A DNA stretch of 64,000 bases from Cranoglanis bouderius (GCA_023630585.1 CM042539.1:2479255-2543254); one strand, 5' to 3'; positions 35,876 through 47,630 are shown, counted from the first letter of the stretch. The notes: generated by a model from the letters alone, not told the origin. Numbers and translations are program-made.

Positions 35876-37027
35876 TAATAGTATACAGGGCTGACCTATA
35901 GAATGCTTATAGATAAAATCTGGTCCATGACCATGTTTGTACTCTATTTAGTAATCAAATCTTCAATATGCAAACTGGAGCAGTAGCAGTGAAATGCTAT
36001 AAACCCCTACACTAAACTCTGCATAGAGTAGATGGCAACATAATTGGGTATATAACTCTTTCTCGCTCATTCCTCTCACTTTTTTTTATTTTTTATCAGG
36101 GATACAAAATGAATGGTGGCTGGGCAGAGAAACATGCTACAGTTTTATAGATTTTTGATGGTAATCGTCTGAATTAATGATATGATTTATGTCCCTTGTT
36201 AAGGTAATCGCACTGGGGTAAATACGATGCATGAACTTTGATAACAAACTGGCAGCTAGGTTCCCAGCCTCCTGAATCACTTCAGTTCTCCAAATCACTC
36301 ACATCACTGCCTCACACACACACATCCCACTGCAGACAACAACGCAATGCTGCATGTTTGGTTAATAGTAAAATAAGGAAAATTATTACAGTGATTATGT
36401 TGATAATTTAGGAGTAATTATTTTGCTGAGGAAGGTGATCATTCATCCGGCGTACAGAACCATGCCTATCAGCTTGCTAGGACTGAATGGGAATGTAGGT
36501 ACTGTTTCATCAGTGGATGGACATTTGATTTACCAATATATGAGAAATTATTCTATTGTGTAAGAATCTGAGTAAAATAGAGCTCTAAATGCAGCCTTAT
36601 GTAACTATAATTGGATCAAATTTAGATGGATATAGAGCATTATGTGATGTTTGTGCTTTTATTTGGTGGGTAAAAATGGTTGAGCTTTTAGGAAATGCAG
36701 GAGAAATGCACTGACAACCTTTTAAGTAGGGGAATGCCACTTCTAACTAAAGGAGTTAGAGTGGTAAACAATCCCTGGCCACTAGGCCATAGAGGAGCCA
36801 CTTCCTTTCACACGTAATAAATGGTTGAGGACAGTCTGAAGCTGCAAGTTCTTTTCCCCATCCTGTGGCATGATCCCTCTACCCCAAGCACAGCAGGGGA
36901 GTGATTTATTCATTGAGGAGTGCAGTGTGTGGCGTGGACCTCCATGCCGCTGCAATAAAAGCTGTAAACAGGTTCCCCGCAGGGCTGCTGAATGGAAAAC
37001 ACCTCCTTCAAGAACTGGCACACATCC

Positions 37028-37030
<3 letters not shown>
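35876..37030. other. Unassigned sequence
   Basis: No gene recognised. The stretch 36890-37010 is unrepetitive and relatively GC-rich. It lies next to the GT repeat, and its frames on both strands lack domains. Confidence 0.3.

Positions 37031-37076
<46 letters not shown>
37031..37076. repeat. (GT)n microsatellite
   Basis: Twenty-three TG units. Confidence 0.95.
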
Positions 37077-37077
<1 letters not shown>

Positions 37078-38154
37078 ATGTGTGGGTATACAGTAGGACT
37101 CTACCCTCCTTTACTCTGACACAATGAGATATGACTTGCCTTGTGCAATACACACTTGCAGAAGCTGTGTCCTACCTGTATGTGAGACAAAGAATTGATT
37201 TATCTGTTACCTTTTAGCAAAATTAACATGTGCCCAACTGACATCACATCTCAAAACAGTGGCCATGTTGCTGTGTGTGTAGACAAAACAAAGCCCTTCG
37301 CAGTTGATTGATTACTGTTGTTCTAGGACCTTGGGGTTCAGGCATAGTTGATATGATAGGTCATAAATAAATCGCACAATGATGAAGGTAAAAGACCTGT
37401 AAATGTGTATTTTTGCTCAATGATTTTTTTTTTTTTAAATTGTTTTGAATAGATATTTAGGTAACAAGCACTTGGCGATGCACATCACTAATTATACATA
37501 AGCAGCACATGAACTGGATCATAGATGTAAAAGTTTGTTTAGTAAGATTTTGATCGTGCCTCTGTTCTTGTCATTAATATATCTGTAAGATGGCTGTAGT
37601 GGATCTGGAGCCTATTCCAGGAATACATCCTGGATGGGATGCCAGAAGATATTTCACAGATTTCTCTTGCAATTGTGACTTTTTATTTCTCAATTGTGCT
37701 TTAGTGCAACTTCATGCTTCTGCTTATTAGGCTATTCCAAGGCTAATAAGCCACCAAGCCACGCCAACACCCCAGGCATGCTATCCTGTCCAGCTTAAGA
37801 CATTCTCACAGAATGGCCAGTTCCCACCGAAATGAATACTTCAGGTTGGTTATACTGCTTGTTTACACACTGCTGGGTTTTGTTGTGGTATGAGTGCTGG
37901 ATACATAAGTCATAATTGTTTGATACTGATAAATAATGGTGAGACAAAAAGTCGCAATTGTGAAAAACTAACTTGCAGTTGCGAGATGTGAAGTCAAAAT
38001 TGTGTGATATAAACTAATGAGTGATATAAAATAATTTCGATTTAAAAAAACCCAAAAAACCCTGATGTGTTTTGTATTACTACAGCTCTTCATCCGATCC
38101 CTAAGCATTACTTTTTGTCTGTCAACTTTGTGCCACTGCCTGGTGGATGTGGTG
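37077..38154. other. Unassigned sequence
   Basis: No gene recognised. A short piece at about 37594-37634 (GATCTGGAGCCTATTCCAGG, then CATCCTGGATGGGATGCCAG) matches the 3' part of SINE family 1 in reverse and is probably an old fragment. Confidence 0.35.
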
Positions 38155-38353
38155 TATCTAATGGTTATCAACAATCCTTTTCTGTTATGTGTTATTAAGT
38201 AGAGCAGATCTACAAATTAAAAAATCTATTGAAGCAATAATGGATTATAAATGAGTATTAGAAAAAGCAAAATAAATAAATAAATAAACCCACAAAGTAA
38301 AACTCGGCTTCTTTGCTGCAATCTGGAAGCATTTGCATGCACAAGTTTTATAT
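38155..38353 (+). repeat. Direct repeat D1, copy 1 (about 200 bp)
   Basis: Aligns nearly base for base with 41834-42036: TATCTAATGGTTATCAA, TGTGTTATTAAGTAGAGCA, AAGCAATAATGGATTATAAA and GCAATCTGGAAGCATTTGCA in the same order and orientation. The A-rich centre differs (AAATA repeats here, a pure A-run in copy 2). A Tc1 element starts 21 bases after this copy. Confidence 0.85.
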
Positions 38354-38374
38354 CATGCAGTAATTGCAAAGATA

Positions 38375-39862
38375 CAGTGCTGTGAAAAAGTATTTGCTGA
38401 TTTCTTCTGTTTTTGTTTTTGTGTATATCTCATACTAAATAGTTTTAGATCTTCAAACAAAATACAACATAAAACAAAGGAAACCTGAGTAAACACACAA
38501 TACAGTTTCTATTTACTTATAAAAAAATTTTTTTTTTAAATCTAATAAAATTATCCAACACCTATCACCAATGTGAAAAACTAATTGCCCCCTTAAACTT
38601 AAAATCTGGTTGTGCCACCTTTAGCAGCAATAACTGCAGTAACTGCAACCAAACACTTCCAATAACTGGAGATCAGACTTTCACTTACTTCCAGGACTAG
38701 GACTTACTCCTATGCTTTGGATCATTGTCTTGCTGCATAATCCAGTTGCGCTCGAGTTTCAACTTATGGACTGAAGACTGGACCTTCTACTTTAGGATTT
38801 TCTGGTAGAAAGCAGAATTCATGTTTCCCTCAATTATTGCAAGTTGCCCAGACCCTGAAGCAACAAAGTATCCCCACACCATCACACTGCCACCACCATG
38901 CTTGACCGTAGGTATGATGTTCTTTTTGTGGAATTCGGTGTTAGGTTTACGCCAGATGTAATGAGACCCCTGTCTTCCAATCAATTCCACTTTCGACTCA
39001 TCAGTCCACAGAACATTCTCCCAAAGGTTTGAGGATCATCAAGATGTGTTTTGGCAAAATTCAGACGAGCTTTAATGTTCTTCTGGGTTAGCAGTGGTTT
39101 TCGCCTCGCCACTCTTCCATGGATGCCATTTTTGCCCAGTGTCTTTCTGATAGTGGAGTCATGAACAGTGACCTTTATTGATGCAAGCGAAGCCTTGGAT
39201 CCTTTGACATTGTCCTTGGCTCTTTTGTGACTTGCTGGATAAGTCGTCGCTGTGCTCTTGGAGGAATTTTGGAAGGTCGTCCACTTCTGGGAAGGTTCAC
39301 TACTGTGCCGAGTTTTTCAATTTGGAGATAATGGCTCTCACTGTGGTCCTTTGGCATCCCAGAGCCTTTGAAATAGCTTTGTAACCCTTCCCAGACTGAT
39401 GTATTTCCTCATCATTTCTGGAATTTCTTTCAACTTTGGCATAGTGTGTTACTGGGTAAGACCTTTTAACCAACTTCATGCTGTTGAAAAAGTTCTATTT
39501 AAGTGTTGATTTGATTGAACAGGGTTTGCAGTGATCAGGCCTGGTTGTGTCTAGTCCAGCTGAACCCCATTATAAATGCAGTTTCCTAGATTTGGGGAAC
39601 TAGTAACTACAGGGGCAAATACATTTTCACACAGGACTAGTTGGTATTGGATAACATTTTTGTTTCAGTAAATAACTAATTTAACTTTTAAATTTTAATT
39701 TAAAATTAAATTTAATTAAAATTGTAATAATTTTAATTTAACTTTTAAATAATTATTATTTAAAAACTGTATTTTGTGTTTACTCAGGTTGTCTTTGTTT
39801 CATCTTAGACTTTGTTTTAATTTCTGAAACAGAAGAAATCAGGATACTTTTTCACAGCACTG
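38375..39862 (-). mobile_element. Tc1-like transposon, family F, full ends and TA duplication
   Basis: The left terminus CAGTGCTGTGAAAAAGTATT and the right terminus in reverse (CAGTGCTGTGAAAAAGTATC) are perfect except for two or three bases, with TA on both sides (38373-38374, 39863-39864). Inverted similarity continues inward for about 140 bases (shared CCTGAGTAAACACA.AATACAGTTT). The 1,488-bp length suggests a deletion of roughly 100-200 bases. The copy looks younger than the other Tc1 elements here. Confidence 0.9.
38640..39479 (-). pseudogene. Tc1-like transposase pseudogene (family F)
   Basis: The probable start is the ATG at 39479-39477 (MKLVKRSYPVTHYAKVERNS). The DNA-binding region continues with KLGTVVNLPRSGRPSKIPPR at 39175-39357. 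The first catalytic Asp is present in VLWTDESK near 39000. GGGSVMVWGYF is in the frame at 38787-38990, and the second Asp is kept in IMQQDNDPKH near 38720-38750. Several frameshifts and stops separate these pieces. The segment that should carry the final Glu (NPIENLW-type) is absent, so even a corrected frame would lack the DDE triad. Confidence 0.85.
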
Positions 39863-39934
39863 TAAATGGTCACAGTTGTGAGATAAATCTGTGTAATATT
39901 TTCTCACACATTGCAGAAACAAGCCTCCATACCT

Positions 39935-40010
39935 AGTGTGCAATAGTGGAAGCTGTGAGGAACTAGAGAACCCAGTGGAAACCCATACAGACACAGGACG
40001 AACATGTGAA
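39935..40010 (-). mobile_element. SINE family 2 fragment
   Basis: GAACTAGAGAACCCAGTGGA with AAACCCATACAGACACAGG and GAACATGTGAA resembles the reversed core-to-head junction of SINE family 2. Both ends are missing. Confidence 0.4.
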
Positions 40011-41284
40011 GCATATGAAAGCTGCTTATATACACTTATATGAATATCGAGTGCAGGGTTAGCTCATAAGCTAATACAGAACTATTAAGCCTATCATGTT
40101 GGTGTGTTTGGAGTAGGGAAAATGTAAAACTGTTTAGGACTGTGGGCCACTAGGAGTATTGAAAAACCCTGGTCTAAGAGATATGATGATGTTTTTGGCA
40201 AGCATCAGTATAGGATATATTTCACATGGTTCTGTGGGTACATGGCCTATAGGTATAAAGTGTGGTTCTTTTTATAAACTAAGAAATTGTGGTGTTTTTC
40301 AAATTAATAACATCATCCCAATAAAAAAGGACCTTTGACATTTTGGACATAGTTATTTTGAGATAATTCAAGAGCTCTTGAACTTCCATGCTCATACAAT
40401 GAAGCCCTCATGCCAGTCATTCATTTGTTTAAGAAACTATTGTTTGAGAAATGATCCTCACTCACAGTCTCTAGCACTAGGCGTTGGTTAATATGCCAGC
40501 TCTGGTGACTAACAACCTTGTTGTGGTTGAACCTGAAGGCCATAATCTCAAAGGTCCAACCAAACACTCGCCACCACTGTCTGTCAGTAAAGAACTTGCC
40601 CCATCCACCCTGGTCTCTGCCAGCGCTCATGCCCCATTGTACTGTATTAATAAGCTATTGATCCATGGAGACGGGTTTTTGTAGCAATGCGCTCTGCTGC
40701 ACACACTCCCTCTGGCCTGCTTGTGCTGGACTGTATCGATGTATGAGCTGCAAAAAGCAATCGTAATGGATACACAACGGCTGAGGGAACCCCTGGGTAT
40801 AGGCAAGGGATGGGATATTTTTATGTTCTGCTTCTCGTAAACCCCCTTTTCAACAAGCGAGGGCCCCTGGGACAAGTGGAAGTGCTGCCCAAATCACCTC
40901 TAACATCAGCGCTGAGGTCCACTGAGGGGACAGCTAGCATTTCTGCTGCTGTCGCTGCTCATGGTGACATGATGAATTATTTGGGTCTACTGTCTCCAGC
41001 CATGCAGCTCACCTATGGTGAATTGGAAAACACAAATGTATATATTTATATTTAGCACCTGAGTTATAAATACAGATTTGGTTTATTTCAGCAGTTTTTT
41101 TTCCCCCTCTTGAAGCAGCACTTTATTTGAAGAGAGCTCTGGCATGGTCTTTTTGTCAAGGTGACACCTGGTGCTTTGCTGTTTCGAGTTTGAGTAATTT
41201 TAAGTGTTTTCAGCATTTTTTTGTGAAATGAGTGAATGAATCATACCTGTAAACTAAAAGGAATATCAGTGATTTGTTTGAATT
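40011..41284. other. Unassigned sequence
   Basis: No gene recognised. The stretch 40440-40990 has fairly balanced composition with overlapping frames on both strands (40484-40684, 40421-40630, 40627-40875, 40810-41055), none with a known domain. Confidence 0.3.
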
Positions 41285-41616
41285 GGTGGGCGGCACAGTG
41301 GGTAGAGCCGCCGCCTCACAGCTCCATTGTCTGGGGTTAGAGCCTGAGCTCAGGATGCTGTCTGTGTGGAGATTCTATGTTCTCCCTCTGTCTGTGTGGG
41401 TTTCCTCTGGGTTCTCTAGTTTCCTCCCACTTCCTAAAAACATGGGTGTAGGTGGATTGGCTAAGATAAATTGCCCCTAGGTGTGAATGAGTGTGTGAAT
41501 GTGTGTACACTGTGCCATGCATTGGTCTGCTGTCCCATCCAGGTTGTATTCCCATGTCATGCCCAGTGTTACAGGGATAGGCTCCGGATCCACTGTGACC
41601 CTTACTGAAAGTGATT
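41285..41616 (+). mobile_element. V-SINE-like element, family 2, near full length
   Basis: The head GCGGCACAGTGGGTAGAGC is box A-like, with a weak box B (GGGTTAGAGCC). The core is TGTGTGGAGATTCTATGTTC, GGGTTTCCTCTGGGTTCTC, GTTTCCTCCCACTTCC and AAATTGCCCCTAGGTGTGAA. The 3' part ends GGATAGGCTCCGGATCCACT and CTTACTGAAAGTGATTGA. It runs directly into a Tc1 family C relic. This is the reference copy for family 2 in the window. Confidence 0.8.
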
Positions 41617-41833
41617 GAGAAGGTGATTAGCTACACCTTATTGAGTTTACAAGTCATTTTCAGGAGTGATCCTTTTTCCAACTTAGTGATTCTGGTTTTT
41701 TTTATGGATGTTATAAGTTGCACTGAGTAAATACAGCTGGATAAAACAAAAACTGTGTCCATCTTCATTTCAGGCTGAAAAGCAACAAAATATGATTATT
41801 TTAAAGGGGGGTGATTCTTTTCTATACCTACTG
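41617..41833 (+). mobile_element. Tc1 family C relic, right terminal repeat only
   Basis: Contains AAGGTGATTAGCTACACCTT and AAATACAGCTGGATAAAACA in the order of the right end of the element at 21869-23012. It continues further, to TTTTCTATACCTACTG before TA at 41834-41835, and so shows the outer end that the 22.9 kb copy has lost. No transposase sequence remains. Confidence 0.85.
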
Positions 41834-42036
41834 TATCTAATGGTTATCAAGAATCCTTTTTATCCTATTATGTGTTATTAAGTAGAGCATATCTACAAAT
41901 TAAAAAAAGCTATTGAAGCAATAATGGATTATAAATAAGTATTAGAAAACGCAAAAAAAAAAAAAAAAAATTCACAAAGTAAAACTCAGCTTCTTTGTTG
42001 CAATCTGGAAGCATTTGCATGCACAAGTTGTACATG
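41834..42036 (+). repeat. Direct repeat D1, copy 2 (about 200 bp)
   Basis: Second copy of the block at 38155-38353, 3.68 kb downstream and in the same orientation. It begins exactly at the TA where the Tc1 family C relic ends. Confidence 0.85.
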
Positions 42037-42601
42037 ATTTTCTGATGACTGAGTGTTCAGAAGATGTGTTCCTCAACCATCAGATACAGATGCAAGCAGA
42101 CTGATAGCACAATCAACTTCATACATATTGACATCCTGCATGGCAATGAGTATAATAGCAATGATTGATGTTTCAAACTTAAATATAGGCTACACTGTAT
42201 AGATTTGTTTTCATAAAAGGTTTTCTTAAGTTATGCAATTTTTCTGGTTTCAACATTATCAACCATTGCAAAAAAAATTGATTTTTTTGTTCCTACAACC
42301 ATGTCTGTGTTAATATTGATGTACGTTTGGGGTCATTATCTTGCTGATTTTGGGCTGAATGTCCTGCTACTAGAATTTATGATGGTATAAATCTTCACAA
42401 GAGCCCCTGGACCACTAGCTGCAAAACAGCGTTAAAGTATGAATGATCCATCACTGTACATTAGAATGGGTATTTGGTGCTTGCTCTGTGGTGCTCTGGA
42501 AGTAAAAAAAAAAACATTTTCATTTCATGTTGTGGAATCCCAGTCCTAATACACACCTTTGGTCTCAACCAGATGTCCTGTGACCTTTCTGGTAAGTTTT
42601 C
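42037..42601. other. Unassigned AT-rich sequence
   Basis: No gene recognised. The wording around 42290-42430 (TCATTATCTTGCTG and neighbours) is reminiscent of the reversed middle of a Tc1 transposase, but too little is preserved for a call. Confidence 0.25.

Positions 42602-42662
<61 letters not shown>
42602..42662. repeat. (AAT)n microsatellite
   Basis: About twenty AAT units. Confidence 0.95.
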
Positions 42663-42664
<2 letters not shown>

Positions 42665-42818
42665 TATTTGTATTCAGTTATATCCCTACTGGATACTGAG
42701 AATACATAATTGCATTTTTTTGCAAGAATTGACCATTTGTTTTTCTTTTACAAATATTTTAAATACTTTTTAAGGATGTAATTTATTATTTATTGAAAAA
42801 TAATTATATTATTTCGAG

Positions 42819-43043
42819 CAGTGGTGATGAGGGTAGCATTGGCACCTCACAGCTCCAAGGTCTTCAGTTTGATCCTGGGTTACTGTCTGTGTGGAGTTGT
42901 GCATGTTCTGTCCATGTCCATGTGAGTTACCTCTGGGTTCTCTGGTTTTCTCCCACCTTCTTCCCAGTAATGTGGACTGCCCAAGACAAATTGCCCCTAG
43001 GTGTGTGTGTGCATGCATGGTGCCCTGCAATGGACTGAAGGTA
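42819..43043 (+). mobile_element. V-SINE-like element, family 2, 3'-truncated
   Basis: Head GCAGTGGTGATGAGGGTAGC then GGCACCTCACAGCTCC and box B-like AGTTTGATCCTGGG; core TGTGTGGAGTTGTGCATGTT, GGGTTCTCTGGTTTTCTCCC and AAATTGCCCCTAGGTGTG. It stops after CCCTGCAATGGACTG. Confidence 0.7.
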
Positions 43044-44582
43044 AGCATTTTCTCCAATTGCTGATTAGAAAATTTTAATCATTGCGTGTAATATTTGTTC
43101 TGTTAATCTGTTGTATTAATCATTTCGTTTATCATTTTTCCCCCATTCTGGAGTTGACTGTAAGCCCATGAGGAATGACGTACTACACTTGAGACTGCTA
43201 TCTTAGAAGTGTTCTTACATGATTGACATTTACAGCAAAGTTATACAGGGTCACCATGCGATGTTTTCAGTGTTCAGTTGCTTCATCATAAGATACTTTG
43301 CATTATGTTGTCTTTAAAGCATATTTACTCCAACAGAGTGATATTTCAAAGGGAGACAGATGTGGTGTGAAGTGCAGGAAAGACAAGGCCATCTGAAACC
43401 TTGTCTTGTGTGAATGAGGTGCAGAGGTGAGAAAGACAAGCCGGCGCAGGCCTTCCTGCACTCCAAACCAGTGCAATCCATTTAATGTAATAATTTCCAG
43501 CATTGAAGCTTCATTACCATAAAGGCAGATTGATTCACCGTCGTTTCGGAAATGCCAGCCACACGAGGGAATAAAGTAACGCAAATGGACAGCTCATTAA
43601 TTCCTTCACACTCCCGCACCCGGAACGACGTTTTTATACGCTGGAAATTTACAGCGTTGACAGACTAACTGAGCACACTCCTAATTTGTAGCATCTCAGA
43701 TTTGTTTTTGTTTTGGCGTCATCTTTATTCTTTACTGCAAATTACAGAGCGCCTTGAGTAATCTGGCAGGTCCCCTGGAATGTTGATGAGCAGACCGCAG
43801 GGATTTACTGAGGCGGAGAGTGTGGGCCCGGATGTTTATGATAATTGAGGCTTTTCTTTCTGCTTAGTCAATGTTTCGGTGTTTTTCCCACCTCTCTTCA
43901 TCTTCTTTAGCACCTCTGGGCTCTGGCATAGAGTCCCCGAGGCACACCGACAGACTTACATGTCTCATGACTTCATATATCACAAAGCCTGAATGATGCT
44001 TTCATTGCCCTGATGGTGATAAGCATGTTGCTCATTGCAGGAATAGACTTACTTTGTCAACATAACTGTATTTCTATGAATAACAACATTATGTCCTATC
44101 AGAATATACATGAACAGAACAAATACTAAGATGAACAAGAACAAGAAGGGGCACAACATTGGCTAAAGCTGCTTTATTAAACATCAAACACTAATTCTAG
44201 GACCAAACAAGACAGGGTGAAATATGTCACGACGTACAGACAGGCAGCAAGAAAGCTTCCTACTGTGAGGGGGAGGCATATTTTAGAAGCAGCACAATCC
44301 TATTAAACTGATCGAGCAGGTTTAGTGGAAAACTAATCAAGTGATTCAAAACTTCAGTCAAGGTTATATGGCAATGTAAATTGAATTTGATACCGGGGCT
44401 GCGTCATGGGCGTTTGAGAGCCACTGAGTGTAAAGTTCACCCCTCTGGCTTGATGCTCCCTTAAAGGCGTTGTTGGGTATATCACATGCATGCAAATTAT
44501 CGGTATTAGTCAATATATTTGAGAATATTGTAAAAGGACAAAACAATGAATATACTTTTTTTTTTGTTGGAATTAACGGTAA
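43044..44582. other. Unassigned sequence with a possible conserved non-coding block
   Basis: No gene recognised. About 43370-43870 has balanced composition, no repeats and no coding frame over its whole length, in contrast with its AT-rich neighbours. It may be a conserved regulatory element (inference). The minus-strand frame at 43303-43584 has no domain. Confidence 0.3.
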
Positions 44583-44760
44583 CACTTTACGATAACAGTA
44601 CATGAATAATCATGAACTAATATCTGAATTAATAATTACTTAAATATCAACTAATGATGAGTGCAGGCATGTAATAATCACGAACTAATGAAGCGCTAAG
44701 CTTAACTATGACGTGGAGTCTTATGAATTCCTGTTAGTACTTGTTTGTTAGTTAATGTAT
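44583..44760. mobile_element. Possible terminal fragment of a DNA transposon
   Basis: GGTAACACTTTACGATAACA followed by repeated CATGAACTAATATC/CACGAACTAATGAA phrases resembles one end of fish DNA elements that begin GGTAACACTTTA. The opposite end (TAAAGTGTTACC) is not found in the window. Confidence 0.35.
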
Positions 44761-45278
44761 TAATTAACAAGGAAGGGTAAACCAAAGCAAACGTGCTCTA
44801 TAAGAAAGAATATGAATTAAACTTGCATAATTTCAAATTGTTTATTATTGAACTTTTTTTTTTTTTTTTTAAACATGGCTCCAATCTCTCCCCCCCATAC
44901 TAAGGTGCTGTGCTAAAGAGATACTGTTGTTTGCCCCTGTCCAAAATTCATGCCCAGTCATTTTTACCAATAATGCTGTCATCAGAAAGGAACATACTTC
45001 TCTAGGATGATTAAGCAAAATAAAAATGTAACTGCACTCACTGAGCTGCTTTAGTAGCAGCCGTAGAGAGAATTGAATGACATGAACTCCTTTGATAATG
45101 CAGGATGGCATACGGCACATACAGCAAACTCCGCTGCTCAAATTTAGCCACGTCATTCCTGAAATTGAGTTTTGATAACTGACAATTTGTTCAGCTGGTA
45201 AAAATGCCAAAACCCAAAAAGATTGATGAAGTGCATAATAGATTTTCTCTCAGACTGAATTCTGTGTGTATATGCATA
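44761..45278. other. Unassigned sequence
   Basis: No gene recognised. A T-run is at 44853-44871, followed by a C7 run at 44890-44896. The 113-residue minus frame here has no domain. Confidence 0.3.
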
Positions 45279-45317
45279 TGTGTGTGTGGGTGTGTGTGTG
45301 TGTGTGAGAGAGAGAGA
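45279..45317. repeat. (GT)n-(GA)n microsatellite
   Basis: Interrupted GT repeat followed by GA units. Confidence 0.85.
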
Positions 45318-46263
45318 TATGAGAGTACAGAGGAGGAGTCTCAGCTGATGCATGTGAAATGAACACCGCAGGGTTGTAATGGTGCTTTTACAGTTTTTGA
45401 AGGTTGAGTGTAGCTCATAAAGCTGCAGAACCCACAGCACCCACAGCTCATTGTAATTTGTAGTGTGCTGTAATTTGTAGAGTAGTGTGCTACAAACTTA
45501 TTGGCAGTCACAGTGGCTATACTCAAGGAAAAAATTATTCAGAAGTTCCAGGAATTGCACAACAATGCCAAAGTTTGGAAAAAGAAACCAGAGGTAGTAC
45601 ACACATTCCTTACACAAATTGTCTGGCAGAGCATGTATGAGACATCGCTGTAACTGACAGTGCGTGTCTGCTGCCAGACTCTCAAAAACTTTTTGTAATA
45701 TAGTGAATAAAAGTCAAAAGCTTGACTAAAAAAACTGTACATATAAAGATACTTATAAATTTGCTAGTACAACAATAATGTTATCGTACATTGCGGCTAA
45801 TTGATGCTTAATCTGGATCTGTAGAACACTGCGTACATTTTTACTGATTAAGCAAGGTCCTGCTTATAGGCAGTATTCATCACTGTACATTAGCAATGTC
45901 AAGAGGAGAAGTACAGTACAAATGTCCATTTGGTGGTTACAGAGAGATCTCCTAGCCTTCTGAAGGTGTAGCATTTCACTTTAAGCTTGCTCAGTACCCT
46001 CTAGCTCTGCTGCTGTGATTTTAGTGCTCAGCATTGTTCCAAAATGCCTTGTTACCTTTGGTCGTCCTCTATTAGTTCTGCAGACATGCAGTACCAATAA
46101 GCCTGAGGGGCTTTGGGATACGTCCAGCAACTACCTGACATAACAAAAGGATTTCTGAAGTGCACAGGGAATGGGGCTGAAAGAATGTAGGTCACAGCAG
46201 CATGCTCGCACAGTTTTTAGTATAGGAGGCCTATACTAAAGGCCTTGATATATATATAATATG
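45318..46263. other. Unassigned sequence
   Basis: No gene or repeat family recognised. Confidence 0.35.
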
Positions 46264-46690
46264 TAGTACTGTGCAAAAGTTTTAGACACATGCAAAGAAA
46301 TGCTGTAGAGCAAAGATGCCTTCAAAATAATGAAATTAAATGTTTTTACATTAAAAAAAAAAAATACCGTTAAGAGCAGTAAACTGTAGTAAATGAAACA
46401 AAGTCAATATTTGGTGTGACAAAAAAAATAAAAATAGTAGTCTCCGGTACAATTAGTGCAGTTTTATAAGGAAATGAGCTGGTAAGTTTTATTGAGCATC
46501 TTGCAGAACCAGCCACAGTTCTTCTGGACACTTTGACTTTCGCACTCGCTTCTTATTTTTGCAGCGAAACCCAGCAGCCTTCATTGTGTTATTTGTCTGA
46601 AAAGTGTCTCTTACGTAATATGCTGCTTTCTTTAATGACATTTTGTGCTAGAAAACTAATGTTTGGGAATCTAAAATGTGAAATAACTGA
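46264..46690 (-). mobile_element. Tc1-type MITE, family M, second copy (opposite orientation)
   Basis: Begins with the family terminus TAGTACTGTGCAAAAGTTTT followed by GACACATGCAAAGAAATGC. Its part 46515-46690 is the reverse complement of 30490-30697. The far end is lost. The two partial copies together cover the whole family sequence. Confidence 0.75.
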
Positions 46691-47490
46691 CTGGAACTTG
46701 GCTGGAACAGTTGGGAGTTGGGAAGCTACTGTGCTTTTTCTTTAATCATGTATTCAGATAGCCGAATACAGATATTATATACAGAATATATACATATATA
46801 ATATACAGAATTATAGCCCGTCTCCAAAGCACCAGGCAGAGCAATTCCAAATTAATTCAAATTCTGAACTGTGTTTTTTGAAAATAAATTGGCAGTGAGC
46901 ATTAGTATGTATAATTACTTTTTTGTTGTTATCCACATATTTGAGCAGTGAAAAGGTAAGTGAAAGGAAGTGGATTTAGAAAGCCCTACATGCACCATTT
47001 AAACTCCATCTCATTTTGTTTACCATTCAATATCAGTATCCTTCTGGAGCAGATGAATTCAATATTTCATACTACTTCTAAACATTAATGAGTGTTTGGT
47101 TACCTCACAGTGTATTCCAGCACCAAAAGAAACTTATTTTTAGGGTGTAGAGGGTGCCTTTTACATTCACCCTCAAATATACCCATTAGTCTTTTGAATA
47201 CTAAACTGAGCCTTATCACACCACATCTTGGCATGCTACCAAACAGCACTGCTGTGAATCATTAGGCTAATCTTAGGGGGTGAGAAAATAAATGAGATAT
47301 TTATGTAGCTCTTTACCTTGATGTGTTCTTTCTATTTTTCCACCATAAACACACCCAAAGGACAGTAGGAAAAGAACTTCAGCACTCCATCTGCTACATT
47401 TTCAGTTCTCTACCGAGGTTAATTTGACACCTGCGTGTGTCTGGCTATGAAATGGAGAGCGCTGAACACTATTTTTCATTGCCTGTTCCA
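46691..47490. other. Unassigned AT-rich sequence
   Basis: No gene recognised. Confidence 0.35.
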
Positions 47491-47630
47491 GGTGCTAGCA
47501 CAGTACTAGTGGGGGGTTTCAGTGCTAGCACAGCACTAGTGGCAGTTTACGTTGCTAGCACACACCTATGTCTTTAGTAGACATAATGTCTTTAGTACTA
47601 GCATGATGCTAGTGGCAGGTTTGTGTGTTA
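47491..47630. repeat. 30-bp minisatellite with GCTAGCAC units
   Basis: Units start at 47492, 47522 and 47552 (GTGCTAGCACAGTACTAGTG, GTGCTAGCACAGCACTAGTG, TTGCTAGCACAC). A degenerate unit follows around 47595-47622 (TAGTACTAGCATGATGCTAG). Each unit is partly self-complementary. Confidence 0.7.
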
